A stretch of DNA of 64,000 nt from Gigantopelta aegis (taxonomy: Eukaryota > Mollusca > Gastropoda > Neomphalida > Peltospiridae): contig NC_054704.1 of NCBI RefSeq assembly GCF_016097555.1, forward strand, positions 30,010,023 to 30,074,022, in the 5' to 3' direction. The position numbers were made by a program, and so were the translations under genes. Under the pieces are notes generated by a model. The model made no database searches. It was not told where the DNA came from and saw only the letters and a list, made by a program, of their open reading frames with translations. This document shows, piece by piece, positions 1-12,801 of the stretch (position 1 is the stretch's first letter; the number at the start of each line of letters is the position of its first letter).

Positions 1-269
1 GTATTGTAGATATTAAGACACTTGTTGGAGTCTACCTTGTTGCCCTGCCTTCTGGCCTTAATCCCAACCCAAAATGTCCATCAGTCTTCGCCAAATGGTC
101 TTGCCCTCTAATTTACCAGATCCGAGGCCTGCCCTATATTTCAGTATATAAGATTTGTCTAGATTTGATAACACTGGCATCTAATCCAGACCTGTGAATA
201 TTTCAAGAATTATTGTTTAATTTGCACTGGCTCATCCAAATCTAATTTTGCATTGCCCCTTCACTTATT

Positions 270-535
270 GTTCCTACAAACCTGAGTACAATATATTATA
301 AAATAAAAACAATGTTGAACTAATAAGTAACCTGTCCCTACACACCTGAGTACAATGTATTGTAAGATAAAAACAATGTTGAACTAATGAGTAATGTGTT
401 CCTACAAACCTGAGTACAATGTATATTTTATAAAAATTAAAACAATGTTGGACTAATGAATAAATGCTTTCCTACAACTTGAGTACAATGTATTATAAGA
501 TGAAAATCAATGATGAACTAATATGTAATGTGTAG
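270..535. repeat. 64-69-bp tandem repeat, 4 units
   Basis: Diverged units built on CCTGAGTACAATGTATTRTA and AAAACAATGTTGAACTAATG. Non-coding. Confidence 0.75.
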
Positions 536-626
536 AACAATGCTAGAAAATAAGGCTGATCTTCAAACTAAATTTGTTCAAAGTTGCAATAATGGTGGTT
601 CCGACCAAAAATATTTATTAATTTAA

Positions 627-1010
627 AGGGACATTCCTGAGTTTGCTGCAATTTTTAAGATATTATCGACTAACAGAGACTTTTTAACAAGTGTAATTAC
701 ATATCAAATATATTTGTCTGCATAAAATATTAGTGGCTGCATATTAAACGTGTTTCTGATCGTTCTAATATTTATACGAGGTTAAATTTAATTTTATTTC
801 CTAAAATGTAATTTTTTTCATACGTACGAAATTATTTGAAGACAAAATCCAGTTTGGGCTTCTTACAAATATTAAGACGACCAGAAACACATTTAATATA
901 CAGACATTGATATTCTAAACAAGAAAATATATTTAATATGTAAGTTTAATCGTAGAAATATTTTATTAGCCGGAAACATCTTACAATGCTGCAAACTCGG
1001 GAATGTCCCT
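627..1010. mobile_element. TTAA-flanked MITE (AGGGACA family), copy 1
   Basis: A 384-bp foldback. The left end AGGGACATTCCTGAGTTTGC is the inverted repeat of the right end, and TTAA occurs on both sides (623-626, 1011-1014). TTAA targeting suggests a piggyBac- or Kolobok-type source. No coding capacity. Confidence 0.65.
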
Positions 1011-1993
1011 TTAAAGTTTAACCAGAATTCTTTGTGGTCAACTGACAAAAGAAACAAAGCTGGAGGCCATACTATATTTAGCCACAAATTATTCGGGAAA
1101 TTGAAAGAATCAAGTTAAATTATTAAATTATTCTAATTCACTCTGCACAGAATTGCAAAATTGTATTGGCTAATCAAATCCATTTAAATTAAAATAGCCT
1201 AAAATGTGCTTTCCTGGCATCTAAATTGCAAAATTACCCAATTTTTTAAACTATTTTAAGGATTATTTTACATCTGTCGTTAATATTATAACCCATATAA
1301 TTCCTGACATCTGATTTGCAAAATTATCTATTTTCAAATAGTGCTCTTAAAGATTAGTTTGGAGGTTTTTTTTTAACCTTGTGAATTATATGAATTGAAA
1401 GACAATTTTCTTACATCTGAAACACAAAGTCAATTATTTTATAGGGCATTATTAGGATAATTTTAATTAATTTCTTTTTATATATAGTAGTATGAAGCAT
1501 GCACAGCAAATCAAGCACTTGAGTGGGTCATATCTTGAAGCTTTTCCCTACAATCTACATTTATCAGTCTTAAGTGAACTTACTGTGACACATATCCTTC
1601 AAGTTATATAAACAAGTACAAGTGAGAAAATCACTAGCCCTCAAAGAAGCTTTGACTAGTGCCCTATGTGAAATAGTTGATAATTTCCGCTAGCCCAGAT
1701 AATATTTAATAGCCAGGACCAAGAGCTAGTGGATTTGTCAAACCCTGTCAGACACCATGAACTCAAATTGCAAATTTAGTTTCAATTTCAGTGTATTCTT
1801 CTTCTGTGTACACTCAACATTCTGAATAGGACATCAAAGACAGAATAAAGTCACTGTTGTTTTTTCCCCCGAAAGAAGATAAGAGTATGGCCTTGTATGT
1901 GTTAATTTATCATATTTATCGTGCAGTAATTTTAACTAGTATCCAATTTTTTTTATTTGTAAAATACTGAGAAAGATATATACAGAGATAGGT

Positions 1994-1998
<5 letters not shown>
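1011..1998. other. Unassigned AT-rich intergenic DNA
   Basis: Nothing coding and no clear repeat structure. Together with 2071-2540 it may lie in an intron of the candidate minus-strand gene starting near 2760. Confidence 0.4.

Positions 1999-2070
<72 letters not shown>
1999..2070. repeat. (GA)n microsatellite
   Basis: About 36 uninterrupted GA dinucleotides. Confidence 0.95.
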
Positions 2071-2073
<3 letters not shown>

Positions 2074-2547
2074 TTTATTAAATGATGTAATTAGAAAAAA
2101 ACTAAATCACTATTTTCCACCATAAATGTGGCAATGTAAAAACTGCAACAAAAACAACATTTTAATTTGATTTGGCCTAGTAACACACTGATCGACGTTT
2201 AATTAATAATTAGGATATTCACGCCCAGGTGATACAATTACCTCTGGCTTTAACCTGTTTCAAACTCACGTAAATACACACTGCATTTGTACAAAACCTT
2301 CCAGTGAGAAATGACTGCTTGTTTCAACAGATTATAATCAGAAGTTTTGACATTTGGTTTAGTAAACGACCGACGTTAGACAATGACATGGCCGTAGGCC
2401 TTTTACACAGTACATACGCGACACTTCGACAGTGTCACACGGGCTTATGGTTTAACCCGCCGGTTTAAACCACACACGTTAAAACAATACCTCCAAAAAC
2501 TACAGAGAATAGAGATAATGACACACTATGTCGAAAAATATACTCAC

Positions 2548-2830
2548 CTAATATTATTTTCAAGTTCGGAAAACGTTTGGGCCAAAAATGTCGCCAACAT
2601 TTCAATGAGGAAGTAAAATTTTCCAACTTCTTGCACCCATTTCAATCTCGCGAGATTTGTGTTGGCGTGTCGCTTCGCTTGATCAACTACCTTCCGAACA
2701 CTGCTACCTTGTTTTTTCCGAACAGGTGCGTGGACATTCGGCAAACTTCGGACTCAAATGTGCTGACGTCAGTAGCCCAAGGGTTTACTGCTATTTTAGG
2801 GCCCAGTACAGTGTTCACTCATGTATATTG
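2548..2830 (-). promoter_or_regulatory. Candidate promoter and first exon of an unseen minus-strand gene
   Basis: TCTCGCGAGA at 2646-2655 (BANP/Kaiso-type motif) and a perfect CRE, TGACGTCA, at 2764-2771 lie in a locally GC-rich island. On the minus strand a strong donor (AG|GTGAGTA) ends a candidate exon at 2548. A reading frame runs through it (...EVGKFYFLIEMLATFLAQ) but has no ATG before EM. I do not recognise the peptide, and no further exon can be seen down to position 1. Confidence 0.35.
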
Positions 2831-3149
2831 TTAATGTACTTGTAAACGTATCATTATGTTGAGCATAAGTATATTACTTTGTATGCTTGTTAAAACAAAC
2901 AAACAAAAAGTGCCACTTTGTCTGGCTGGAGAAGACTATATATATTTAGTCACCTTCTTATTTAGGTTAAGTAATGCCTAATATTATACACAACCCTAAA
3001 AAGACCCAACCCCACCCCATAAAGAAAGAAGGTATTGAAGACCACACACACACACACACACACCCCAAGTAAAACATAAAACAAACTTAGTTATCTGAGA
3101 TTATGCTTGTTGTCCTTGAATGTCTTGTTCAGTGGATAGCAAGACCCCA

Positions 3150-3480
3150 TCCAGATGTGATGCACGGTGGGTTTAAGATCAATCCATGTCAGTGGGCCCA
3201 TTGGGCTATTTCTCGCTCCAGCCAGTGCACCATGACTGGTACGTGAAAGGCTGTGGTATGTGCTATCCTGTCTGTGGGATGTGCTATCCTGTCTGTGGGA
3301 TGGTGCATATAATAGATCCCTTTCTGCCAATCGAAAAGAAGCCCAAGAAGTGGCGACAGCAGGTTTCCTCTCTCAATATCTGTGAGAGTTTAGTGAATTA
3401 GGTCTGTGACATATACCAGATTTAAAGTTGTTTGGCAACTGATGTGAAGTTTGTGTTGTTTAATGACATCTCTAAGAATT
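3150..3480 (+). mobile_element. tRNA-derived SINE copy
   Basis: Body matches the 26632 copy (AGCCAGTGCACCATGACTGG), with a local duplication of TGTGCTATCCTGTCTGTGGG. The head is decayed. Confidence 0.7.
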
Positions 3481-3610
3481 TTGCTTACAATTAATTAATC
3501 ATTAGCTATAGAAGTTTGTGTTTTTGATGGTCTTCAGAGGAAACCTGCAACATTTTTCATTGAGCAGTAAGGAATCTTTTTATACAAAACTATCCCACAC
3601 TGGACCTAAG

Positions 3611-3912
3611 GGAGGGACGTAGCTCAGTGGTAAAGCGCTCGCTTGATACACAGTCAGTTTAGGATCTATTCCCATCAATGGGCTATTTCCCACCAGTACA
3701 CCACAACTGGTATATCAGACTGTGGTATGTGCTATCCTGTCTGTGGGTTGGTGCATAATAAAAGATCCCTTGCTACTAATGGAAAAAGGCAGCAGGTTTC
3801 CTCTCTAAGACTATATATCAAACTTCCCACATGTTTGATATCCAATAGCCAATGATTAAATTAATAAATCAATGTGCTCCATGTGGTATCGTTAAACAAA
3901 ACAAACTTTAAC
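3611..3912 (+). mobile_element. tRNA-derived SINE copy, second tail type
   Basis: Head GACGTAGCTCAGTGGTAAAG, shared body, and a different tail (CCACATGTTTGATATCCAAT ... GTTAAACAAAACAAACTTTA). Two tail types share one tRNA head here. Confidence 0.75.
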
Positions 3913-4205
3913 TTTGATATATACTGGTCATGGGACACTGGTTGGGATGGGAAAAACCGCAATGGGTCTGCTGAGGTTCAATCCTACATGTATAACCTAA
4001 GCGTCTCAGGTGAGCATTCGAACATGTTGGATCCTGCCCAACAATCAATAAAATATGGCCTGATTCAATGAACATACATATACACATGTATATATATATA
4101 TATATATACTTTTATATTGTCCTGGATCCAGTTTTACGAAGTGATCTAAGCACTAAGATTGCTTTGTAAAATAGGGCCCTGAAAAATATGTTATTTAACC
4201 AATGA

Positions 4206-4500
4206 CATAGCCCTCACAGCGCTCACTCGATATGCAGTCGGTCTGAGATCGATTCCTGTCGGTGGGCTATTTCTCATTCCAGCCAGTGCACCACGACTGG
4301 TATATCAAAGGCCATGGTATGTACTACCCTGTCTGTGGAATGGTGGATATAAAAGATCCCTTGCTGCTAATCGGAAAGAGTAACCCATGAAGTGGCGACA
4401 GTGGGTTTCCTCCCTCAATATCTGTGTGGTCCTTAACCATATAACCGTAAATAAAATGTGTTGAGTGCATCGTTAAATAAAACATTTCCTTCCTTCCTTC
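4206..4500 (+). mobile_element. tRNA-derived SINE copy
   Basis: Body and CCTTCCTTCC tail of the 26632 family. CCAATGACATAGCC occurs at both borders (4199, 4499), a likely target duplication. Confidence 0.7.
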
Positions 4501-4796
4501 CAATGACATAGCCTTCATATCCCATGACATTAACAGTTTGTGAGAAATGGAGTTAAATGCTAAACTTTAACATTGATCTAAACGCTGATGCCATCGCCAA
4601 CGCTGTTGGAAACGTAATGCCTATATGACAAAAATTAATTATTAAACAGACACCCAAACTACTTTTTTTTAATTTACAAACTAGCAGCAATGGGTCTTTT
4701 ATATACGCACAGGCAGGATACCATACACTACAGCCTTCAATATATAATTTATGGAATCTGAATGACAAAACTGTATACCATAATCAAAATTTAGCC

Positions 4797-5055
4797 GAGT
4801 CAGTTGAGCGCTTGCCCGATCGAACCACCTCAGTGGATCCGTTCAACTGACTGGGGTTTTTTCTCGTTCCAACCAGTGCACCACAACTGGTCAAATGCCT
4901 GTGGGAAAGTGCATATAAAAGATCCCTTGCTGCTCATGGAAAAATGTAGCAGGTTTCCTCTGATGACTACAAGTCTACCAAATGTTTGACATCCAATGAT
5001 TAATTAATCAATGTGCTCTAGTGGTGTTATTAAACAAAACAAAACAAAACAAACT
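4797..5055 (+). mobile_element. tRNA-derived SINE copy, degraded
   Basis: Second tail type (TTATTAAACAAAACAAAACA). An antisense fragment of the same family lies just upstream at 4680-4750. Confidence 0.6.
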
Positions 5056-5320
5056 ACTTCATCCTTAGGACTGCCATTCCCCTGAAAGATATCCCCCAAA
5101 GACTAGCTTAGAAAATCCAAACTTGAAGAGAATAGAGCCTAATGGAATATATACAGCTATAATTATAGGCATGCACTCATGAGTCACTGTAAAAACAGTG
5201 ATGATGAGATGTTAGCCTGGTAGCAGATGGAAACGAACTTGAACACATAGTGATTTTAAAATGAACAGGCAGTTTGCAGACCTGTGACACTAACATAGTA
5301 AAATCCAGAATTCTAAAAAA

Positions 5321-5960
5321 AAATCTGGTGGCTGATCACCTCTGTGGATGTAACCAGATCCTAGGACCGATGATAAACAAATCTGGTGGCTGATCACCTC
5401 TGTGGATGTAACCAGATCCTAGGACCGATGATAAACAAATCTGGTGGCTGCTCACCTCTGTGGATGTAACCAGATCCTAGGACCGATGATAAACAAATCT
5501 GGTGGCTGCTCACCTCTGTGGATGTAACCAGATCCTAGGACCGATGATAAACAAATCTGGTGGCTGATCACCTCTGTGGATGTAACCAGATCCTAGGACC
5601 GATGATAAACAAATCTGGTGGCTGCTCACCTCTGTGGATGTAACCAGATCCTAGGACCGATGATAAACAAATCTGGTGGCTGCTCACCTCTGTGGATGTA
5701 ACCAGATCCTAGGACCGATGATAAACAAATCTGGTGGCTGCTCACCTCTGTGGATGTAACCAGATCCTAGGACCGATGATAAACAAATCTGGTGGCTGCT
5801 CACCTCTGTGGATGTAACCAGATCCTAGGACCGATGATAAACAAATCTGGTGGCTGCTCACCTCTGTGGATGTAACCAGATCCTAGGACCGATGATAAAC
5901 AAATCTGGTGGCTGCTCACCTCTGTGGATGTAACCAGATCCTAGGACCGATGATAAACAG
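5321..5960. repeat. 58-bp minisatellite, 11 units
   Basis: Unit begins AAATCTGGTGGCTGATCACC, about 58 bp; copies differ mainly by TGATCACC/TGCTCACC. Very uniform, so recently homogenised. No function seen. Confidence 0.9.
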
Positions 5961-7303
5961 GTAGGTGCCCTTCCTGCCCCGGAACCACCCACTGGCTTTG
6001 TCAGAGGCTGGATCCGTGATAGGCATGCCTGAACCTTTATTGGATATTGACACGTAAATAGAGTTCCCATTCCCATTCCCAGGTAAGTGCTCTACCATTG
6101 GGCCACTCCTCTCTTTATTTCTGCTAATACTGTCTTATAGTGAAGACGCATGTGCAGGAAATTCAGCAGGGGTGAGGGTGAGGGGTCTAGACTGGTAAGT
6201 GAAGTTTATAGTGGATGTTAAGTCATGCTCCCCCAGAAAATACATTGAAAAAAAAGAAGAAAATTTGCTGGAGCCGAGAGGTTATGACCCCTTAAAACCC
6301 TCCTCCTACATATGCACTCTGTAATTTCAAGATTATAATAACAATTATAACAAATTCACGAAACCAAAGAGTAAGATATATTTATTGTTATCTTTCTGAG
6401 CACATATAAAATCTGTCAAACATTTGTACACACATATTACAACAGCTTTGCTTTTATTTCAATTTCTATAATTATGATACCTTTGTATTTGCTTTTTTAC
6501 AATGTTAACATACTTTTCCATTTGTCATTATACAATATACATATTAAATAAAATCTTTGGTTATTATATACATTTCTGCACAAGGCACGGTAACAGTTAT
6601 ATACAATACTACTGATTCTTGCTCACATTTTCACATCTTCATCATATAACATACATTATTAATATTTTTTACAAAACAATATTTGTAATATGGGAATCAC
6701 TCTACAAAATAATCTTTGTATTAACAGAACCACTGCAGTGACTATGTGACTGATTACGTATACACTCTTTCTGTTCACAGTAATTACATATTTTAATTAA
6801 CTGCAATTCTGTATAGCAAAAATGAAAGAAACTGCCATTAATATAAGCATGTGCCTGTTCACCAATATTCTTCCTAATATACTTAGATGGTGTAAAAGTA
6901 ATGTGCAAGTAATGAGTGGGAAAACTGCTAGGGATGTTCAGGGACATGTTATAGTGTGGATTTTCTTTTGTAAATTTGACGTGCATCCAGATGCATGTTC
7001 AAGAGTGCGAGAATTCACGAACAAGATGACTGGTACCATCGTCTTCTATCATATCACATTCATTTAACATTAGATGCCAAAACTAGTCTAGCATGTAACC
7101 GTAATCTCTCGCATTCATGGCTCAGTGACAAATATTCCCTTGACTGATATTGAAATTATAAATAATTTTACCACCCATCCCCTCCACCCACCCTGCCAAC
7201 CCAACAACAAGTAGCAGAACATTTAAGTACCCTAACCTTGTATTTTTTAAACATGCCTAAAAAGCCTGAGTAAGCAAGTGGCTTCTATGAACAGGCACTG
7301 TGC
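5961..7303. other. Unassigned intergenic DNA
   Basis: Between the 58-bp and 31-bp minisatellites. AT-rich, short frames only; 6350-6700 is especially poor in C and G. I see no gene. Confidence 0.4.
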
Positions 7304-7800
7304 CTACAAAATTTTAGGATCTAGATTCCAAGGCTTACAAAACTTTAGGATCTAGATTCCAAGGCTTACAAAACTTTAGGATCTAGATTCCGAGGCTTAC
7401 AAAACTTTAGGGTCTAGATTCCGAGGCTTACAAAACTTTAGGATCTAGATTCCGAGGCTTACAAAACTTTAGGATCTAGATTCCGAGGCTTACAAAACTT
7501 TAGGATCTAGATTCCAAGGCTTACAAAACTTTAGGATCTAGATTCCGAGGCTTACAAAACTTTAGGATCTAGATTCCAAGGCTTACAAAACTTTAGGATC
7601 TAGATTCCGAGGCTTACAAAACTTTAGGATCTAGATTCCGAGGCTTACAAAACCTTAGGATCTAGATTCCAAGGCTTACAAAACCTTAGGATCTAGATTC
7701 CGAGGCTTACAAAACTTTAGGATCTAGATTCCAAGGCTTACAAAACTTTAGGATCTAGATTCCAAGGCTTACAAAAACTTAGGGTCTAGATTCCGAGGCC
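7304..7800. repeat. 31-bp minisatellite, about 16 units
   Basis: Unit GGCTTACAAAACTTTAGGAT plus CTAGATTCCRA. It resembles the terminal sequence of the GGGCC foldback family (GTGCTTATAAAACTTTTAGA), which may be its source. Confidence 0.9.
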
Positions 7801-7843
7801 TTAATAAAGTCTCACTAATACAAACAGCATGTAGTTAAAAAAG

Positions 7844-7940
7844 TGGGCCGTGTTTTATGAAGCAATCATAGAGCTAAGATCACCTGAAGTGGGTAATACT
7901 TAATATGATCTTAGTGCTACGATCACAACAAGGCCCTGGA
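7844..7940. mobile_element. Tiny foldback, GGGCCnTGTTTTA ends
   Basis: About 97 bp with GGGCCGTGTTTTATGAAGC at the left and CAAGGCCC at the right, and internal GATCTTAG motifs. A smaller relative lies at 4122-4184 (AGTTTTACGAAGTGATC ... TAGGGCCC). Confidence 0.4.
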
Positions 7941-8845
7941 GACTATGCTTAAGTCTTGAGTCTGGACTGTAGATATTATGGCATGTTAAAATATTGTGGT
8001 TTTCATACATGTGACTCTTTCACAACAATTTAATTGATAATTTTCGAATTTTGATGATGATCAGCATTTATATTTGTTTGACACTCAGTAGCCAATATGT
8101 TTTTCATACTGGGGTGTCATTAAATATTCAATTCAATTAGCAAGGGCCTAGATGAATTTATATATACATGTACATATTAAAATACATTCTATACAGGTGG
8201 GTGATTTAAACAGAAATCAAGAATTTGATAAATGTCATATCTTCTTCCTTCATACTCTGCATATATTACTGGTATAAAAATAAATGACAAATTCCACTAT
8301 CTAAAAATTCAAAGGGCATGACACTGCATAAGAACTATAATGACTTGCAAAAGTAATAACATTCCAAAAAGTTTAAAAAAAAAAAAAAATCACAAAAGAA
8401 AAATGTCTCATGTGATAAAGAACCAATTATTTGTTTCGAGGTCTGTTTTCAGATCACCGGGTAAAAACGGACAAATTAAACCAAAACATGGCTTTACCAA
8501 TAACGGCTGTTCTAGAAATGATTATGATGGGGGTGCAGGTGGGGGTGATGTAAATGGGAAAGACATTGAAAGTTTTACTTTTAGCTAGTACACCCTTTTT
8601 GGTGTGATAATAATGCAAATGAAACATTATTATGATTAAGGTTTGAAGAACAGAATCATCAAGTTCAGTCTTAGTGAACGTGACGTTTAACTGGTGAATC
8701 CACCTTAAATACACTGAATATGTCTGAAATGTCAGTCTGGAATCTCTTACCTAATTCATGATTCATATCCATAGAACAGTGTTTGTCAACCTTTTTCTGC
8801 CAATAAACAGTAATATATTATTAAAATTAGAAACTTAAAAGAACA

Positions 8846-8962
8846 CTTTAATCATTGGCTATTGGATGTCAAACACTTGATAATTTAAGTATTAGAGAAA
8901 CCTGCTACTCTTTTTCCATTAGCAGCAAGGAATCTTTCATATGCACTTTCCTACAGAGATGA
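8846..8962 (-). mobile_element. SINE 3' fragment
   Basis: ATTGGCTATTGGATGTCAAA and TTAGCAGCAAGGAATCTTTC mark the distal half of the second-tail SINE, minus strand. Confidence 0.6.
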
Positions 8963-8967
8963 CAAAT

Positions 8968-9080
8968 CAGGTCAGGTCAGTGTTTAACGTGCACATTCAG
9001 AGCAAGCTGTTGTAGCGCATGCCTGTCCTGGGCACAATTGCCGGCCTTGGCTGGCTCCTCTGTCCAGGACAGGAAAGTGT
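8968..9080 (+). repeat. Dispersed repeat CAGGTCAGGTCAGTGTTTAA
   Basis: A ~110-bp block (GTTGTAGCGCATGCCTGTCC, then TCTGTCCAGGACAGG) that recurs inverted at 49545-49628. Probably part of a SINE family. Confidence 0.5.
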
Positions 9081-9558
9081 TTGGGGTGGGTGGGAGAGGT
9101 AGCAGGCGGTGGGTAGTTTTGGTGCTATGGAATTTTGAAATAGAATAGAAAGGTTGAAAGGTTACACAGTTTCGATGAAGGAATTTGGGTGCTTTTTTTT
9201 AACGGTCTGCCAAAAGGTAAAGGGGAGCTAAGTATAGTTTTTTAATTTTAATATATCGAGAGTAGTTCGTTATTGGAACCTAGCCTACTGTGTCAAAATA
9301 ACCATACACTTGACACCAAACAGCCATAGTTTAAAATGTGCTGAGGTGTTGTCAAACAAGTATTTCTTTCGTAAAAGGTGGGCATTGGGGGGAAATGTGC
9401 CTGCCCCTCCTCTCTTTCTAAACAATCATTTCTAAAACAGCTCCATAATACAGTTCATACAGACAATTAAAAAAATGTGTCCTGTACATATAATCTCAAT
9501 ATAGATGCACCATTAAATATAAATAACCAATGTCCTACACCTTTGACATCATCAATTT

Positions 9559-9855
9559 CAGGGCTAGCTCTGCCACTCGCCAGTTGTGAATTTCAGGAAC
9601 AATTGGTGAATTTTATTTTGATTTGGCGAAAACATTTCATGTAATAATTGGTATTTTGTTGAAAAAGAACAGTGGATTTTGATTTGGTGAAAACATTTCA
9701 TGTAATAATTGGTATTTTGTTGAAAAAGAACAGTGGATTTTGATTTGTTGAAAACATTTCATGTAATAATTGGTATTTTGTTGAAAAATAACAGTGGATT
9801 TTGCATATTTAAAGATAATTTGGCGAATTATTTTGCTCACCCAAAGCTAGCCCTG
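9559..9855. mobile_element. hAT-like MITE, CAGGGCTAGCT termini
   Basis: A 297-bp foldback with ends CAGGGCTAGCT and AGCTAGCCCTG, AATTT on both sides. Inside, a ~61-bp unit (TTTTGATTTGGCGAAAAC..) is repeated about three times (9616-9800). Confidence 0.55.
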
Positions 9856-10341
9856 AATTTGACTTGACTAGGGTAGGTAGGTGATATTCTGGCTCCTCTT
9901 GTCAGATTATCACCAACCTACCCTACACATAATTAACAACTCACGACCATAATGACAGTAACTAATGAACATTTTAAAGTCAAACATCTTTTGACATAAA
10001 AAAAAAGTCCAGTCTGAAACATAACTGTTCATAAGAAAAGTTGTTACTTGTTAAAATATTTTAACAAGAAAAAACCATTAACTGAACGTTTGTCTAAACT
10101 GGCATCCCCTTAAGACTACTGAAATTAACATGCATGCCCAGGATAGGCCTGCTTGAAAATATAGGCATGTTAATCTGATTAGTATTGGTCTAAAACAAGA
10201 GGTTCACCTAAATAGTCACCTGACTAAATTGTCGACTGAATCTACCAGACTAATAGTATGCATGACAACCATTTTTCTGGTGGTGTGTGTGAAATTTTCA
10301 TATTTTTTAAAATGCATGTACCTCTGAGAAGTAATGGTTAT

Positions 10342-10697
10342 CAGGGCTTCTAGATTATGGTAGCCCCACTCCCGTGGCTAGTGATATTATTCAATGATGG
10401 GCTAGTAAATAACTACAATTGCCATGCTCAATGGCTAGTGAAAAAAAAATGTGTCAAATGTTGCAGTTAAGTCTATTTTGTAAATATGAATATACTGACG
10501 CCACTCCAACCCCTAATGTTTGTGTTTTTAAGCTCTATCTCCCCCTTTAGGTAACATATCTGATTATTACTATTATTTAGTAAAATTGTATTAACTCAAA
10601 GTAAAGTAGGGCTAGTGAATTTTTAATCGTGGCTAGTAAATTTTTTAAATGACTGATCCCATGGCCAATAGATTTAAAAACAAATCTAGAAGCCCTG
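10342..10697. mobile_element. hAT-like MITE, CAGGGCTTCTAGA termini
   Basis: A 356-bp foldback with ends CAGGGCTTCTAGA and TCTAGAAGCCCTG, flanked by the exact 6-bp duplication GGTTAT (10336-10341, 10698-10703). Non-coding. CAGGG ends are typical of hAT elements; 6-bp duplications fit a hAT subgroup. Confidence 0.65.
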
Positions 10698-10889
10698 GGT
10701 TATGGAGATGGGGTCAAGTCTAATTTTTAACGGTATTTCAGAGTTTCAACATCATAGTCTCTTGTTTCACTCTATTTAACTTTATCCAAATGTGTTAAAA
10801 CGTTTGTAGATTAACGGAACTGGACACTATCATGGTTGAAACTAAGATCTGTAACTTTAGTACAATCTCAATGACAACTCTGTAGTGTC

Positions 10890-11130
10890 AGTGTGGATTC
10901 AGGCGGGGGCCCAAGGGACCCAGTGTAGATTCAGGTGGCGTGGATTCAGGCAGGGGCCCAAAGGACCCACCCCCCTCCCCCCTATTTTTGGTAAAACAAT
11001 ATATATTACAGAATACACCAAAAATGCAAACTTATCCCGACCATCTGTCAAAGACCTTTAAATTCTATTTTCAAAAACAAGAGTGGCTTTTGGGGGCCCC
11101 CTCTATTAAAAAATCCTGGATCCGCACCTG
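10890..11130. repeat. Possible degraded foldback, GTGGATTCAGG termini
   Basis: GTGGATTCAGGCGGGGGCCC occurs in near-repeat at 10895 and 10938, and CCTGGATCCGCACC at 11115-11128 is roughly its inverse. The open frame across it has no recognisable protein. Confidence 0.35.
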
Positions 11131-11229
11131 GGTGTTGCACATCTACAGGAAATTCCTGTGGACTAAGACTGTATCAGAGGTGTTTGAAGGCTTTGATGAT
11201 CAACAGAACACAATTTTAATATACATTTT

Positions 11230-12780
11230 CTGATAATAAATAAATTATCACAGTTTATGAAACTCGTTGAGAATTTCGTTATTCCCCTAAATCATTCTCA
11301 GGAAATTCAATTATTCACAGCTTGTTTCATAATTTTAATTCAGCACCTATGTGACTGTGGTAATATTTTATGTAATGACTGCATAGTCCACCGACTGCGA
11401 CTGTTTTTAATATCAGAGATCAAAATCAATATTATCACATTAAAAAAAAAAAATCCATTTCAATAAAATCAAAAACATGTATTAACCAAGAACTAAAGAA
11501 GCAATTAAAGAAATGGTTATTTATACAGGTATCACATAATTAATATAGTTATGATATTTAATTTGTTCACGTATCAATCATAATGTTTAAATTTATAACA
11601 CATTTGGCACATTTTCTGAAGTAGTACAATGTAATCATAATTTAAAAATCATCTGCTGAATTTAGTATGTATAAAACTAACGGTTATTTAAGACATGAAG
11701 AAAATAGGGGATGTAACAAAAAATATTAGCAAACACTACACTGGTCTGTAAAAACAGAAATTGTAGCCTCAAATGGGTGTATACATTCCCAATAATGTTT
11801 TTCAATAAATCAGATTTTTAAAATTGTGCTCCTCATTTCAATTAAAAAAAAAAAAAATCTTGCATCACCTTTTGAGATAAAGAATATTTAGAAATATTAT
11901 AAGGACATTCATTGCTCTACAACATCAGTTACTGAATATTCATTCATAAATAGTGTTTTGGTGTACAATGTTTGTTAGGAATGAATATTAAAACAGTACA
12001 CAGTACACTGATACTCATTGTTCATTTAAGCAAACTTATTAACAAACAAACAATGGAACTGAATGTGAAGAGTACACTGGTAAATGTTAGTTTTTTAAGC
12101 AGAATGATAATGAATATTCATAAACACATTACACTGGTACACACACTGATCCGCAAAGGAGACTTAATGAAGATTACTTAACACAAGTAGTCCACTGGTA
12201 GTGCACACTGCTCTGCTTTGAGCCTTAATGAACTCTAATAAACATTATACACAAGTTTTCTTTGACTAGTATAATAAATAAATCACTGACATACATTCTG
12301 TCATAAACCTCCTTATGAAATGAAAACACTTGACTTGCACAAAGCATAAATATCTTGCAATTCAGTATTAAAAAAACAAAACTACAGAAAAAATCTAAAA
12401 CAATAGGAGTTAACAATCTGCTTTTGATAATTGTTTGAGGACAATAAAATATATTAAAACAAATCTGTACTAAAGCAGCACGTTTTAAATTTACAAATAC
12501 ATAATATATTACATATTTATGCCAAATTAGATGTATCAATTATTATTCTTGAAAACAATACACTTAAGATTATCAGTCATGCAAAAACCAGGATTAAATT
12601 AACAAACATTAACAAAAAGCTGATGCTGGTGGGTTTTTTTATCTATCTAATTATAGCATAAATTTATTTCTAACTTTTAAATTTTAACACCAAAACATGC
12701 TTTATATTATTTACAAAAAACACCGACTAGTTTAAATGAGCGGCAGAATCTATAAATCTTATGTCAAAAACATTAACATC
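11230..12780. other. Unassigned AT-rich intergenic DNA
   Basis: No gene, tRNA or clear repeat. ACACTGGTA-like motifs recur between 11960 and 12200, but without a fixed period. Confidence 0.4.
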
Positions 12781-12801
12781 TTCTTTGAAAGGATCCCTGA
12801 A

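Noticed and set aside
3186-3401. Short plus-strand frame (also 3643-3855, 26630-26839, 26754-27014 and 37955-38323)
   Set aside because: All lie within SINE copies, on one strand or the other.
5321-5960. Regular repeats that could be taken for a CRISPR array (also 7304-7800 and 13150-13727)
   Set aside because: Units are contiguous with no unique spacers, and the genome is eukaryotic; these are minisatellites.
10940-11233. A 97-codon plus-strand frame
   Set aside because: It crosses a degraded repeat and has no recognisable domain or splice context.
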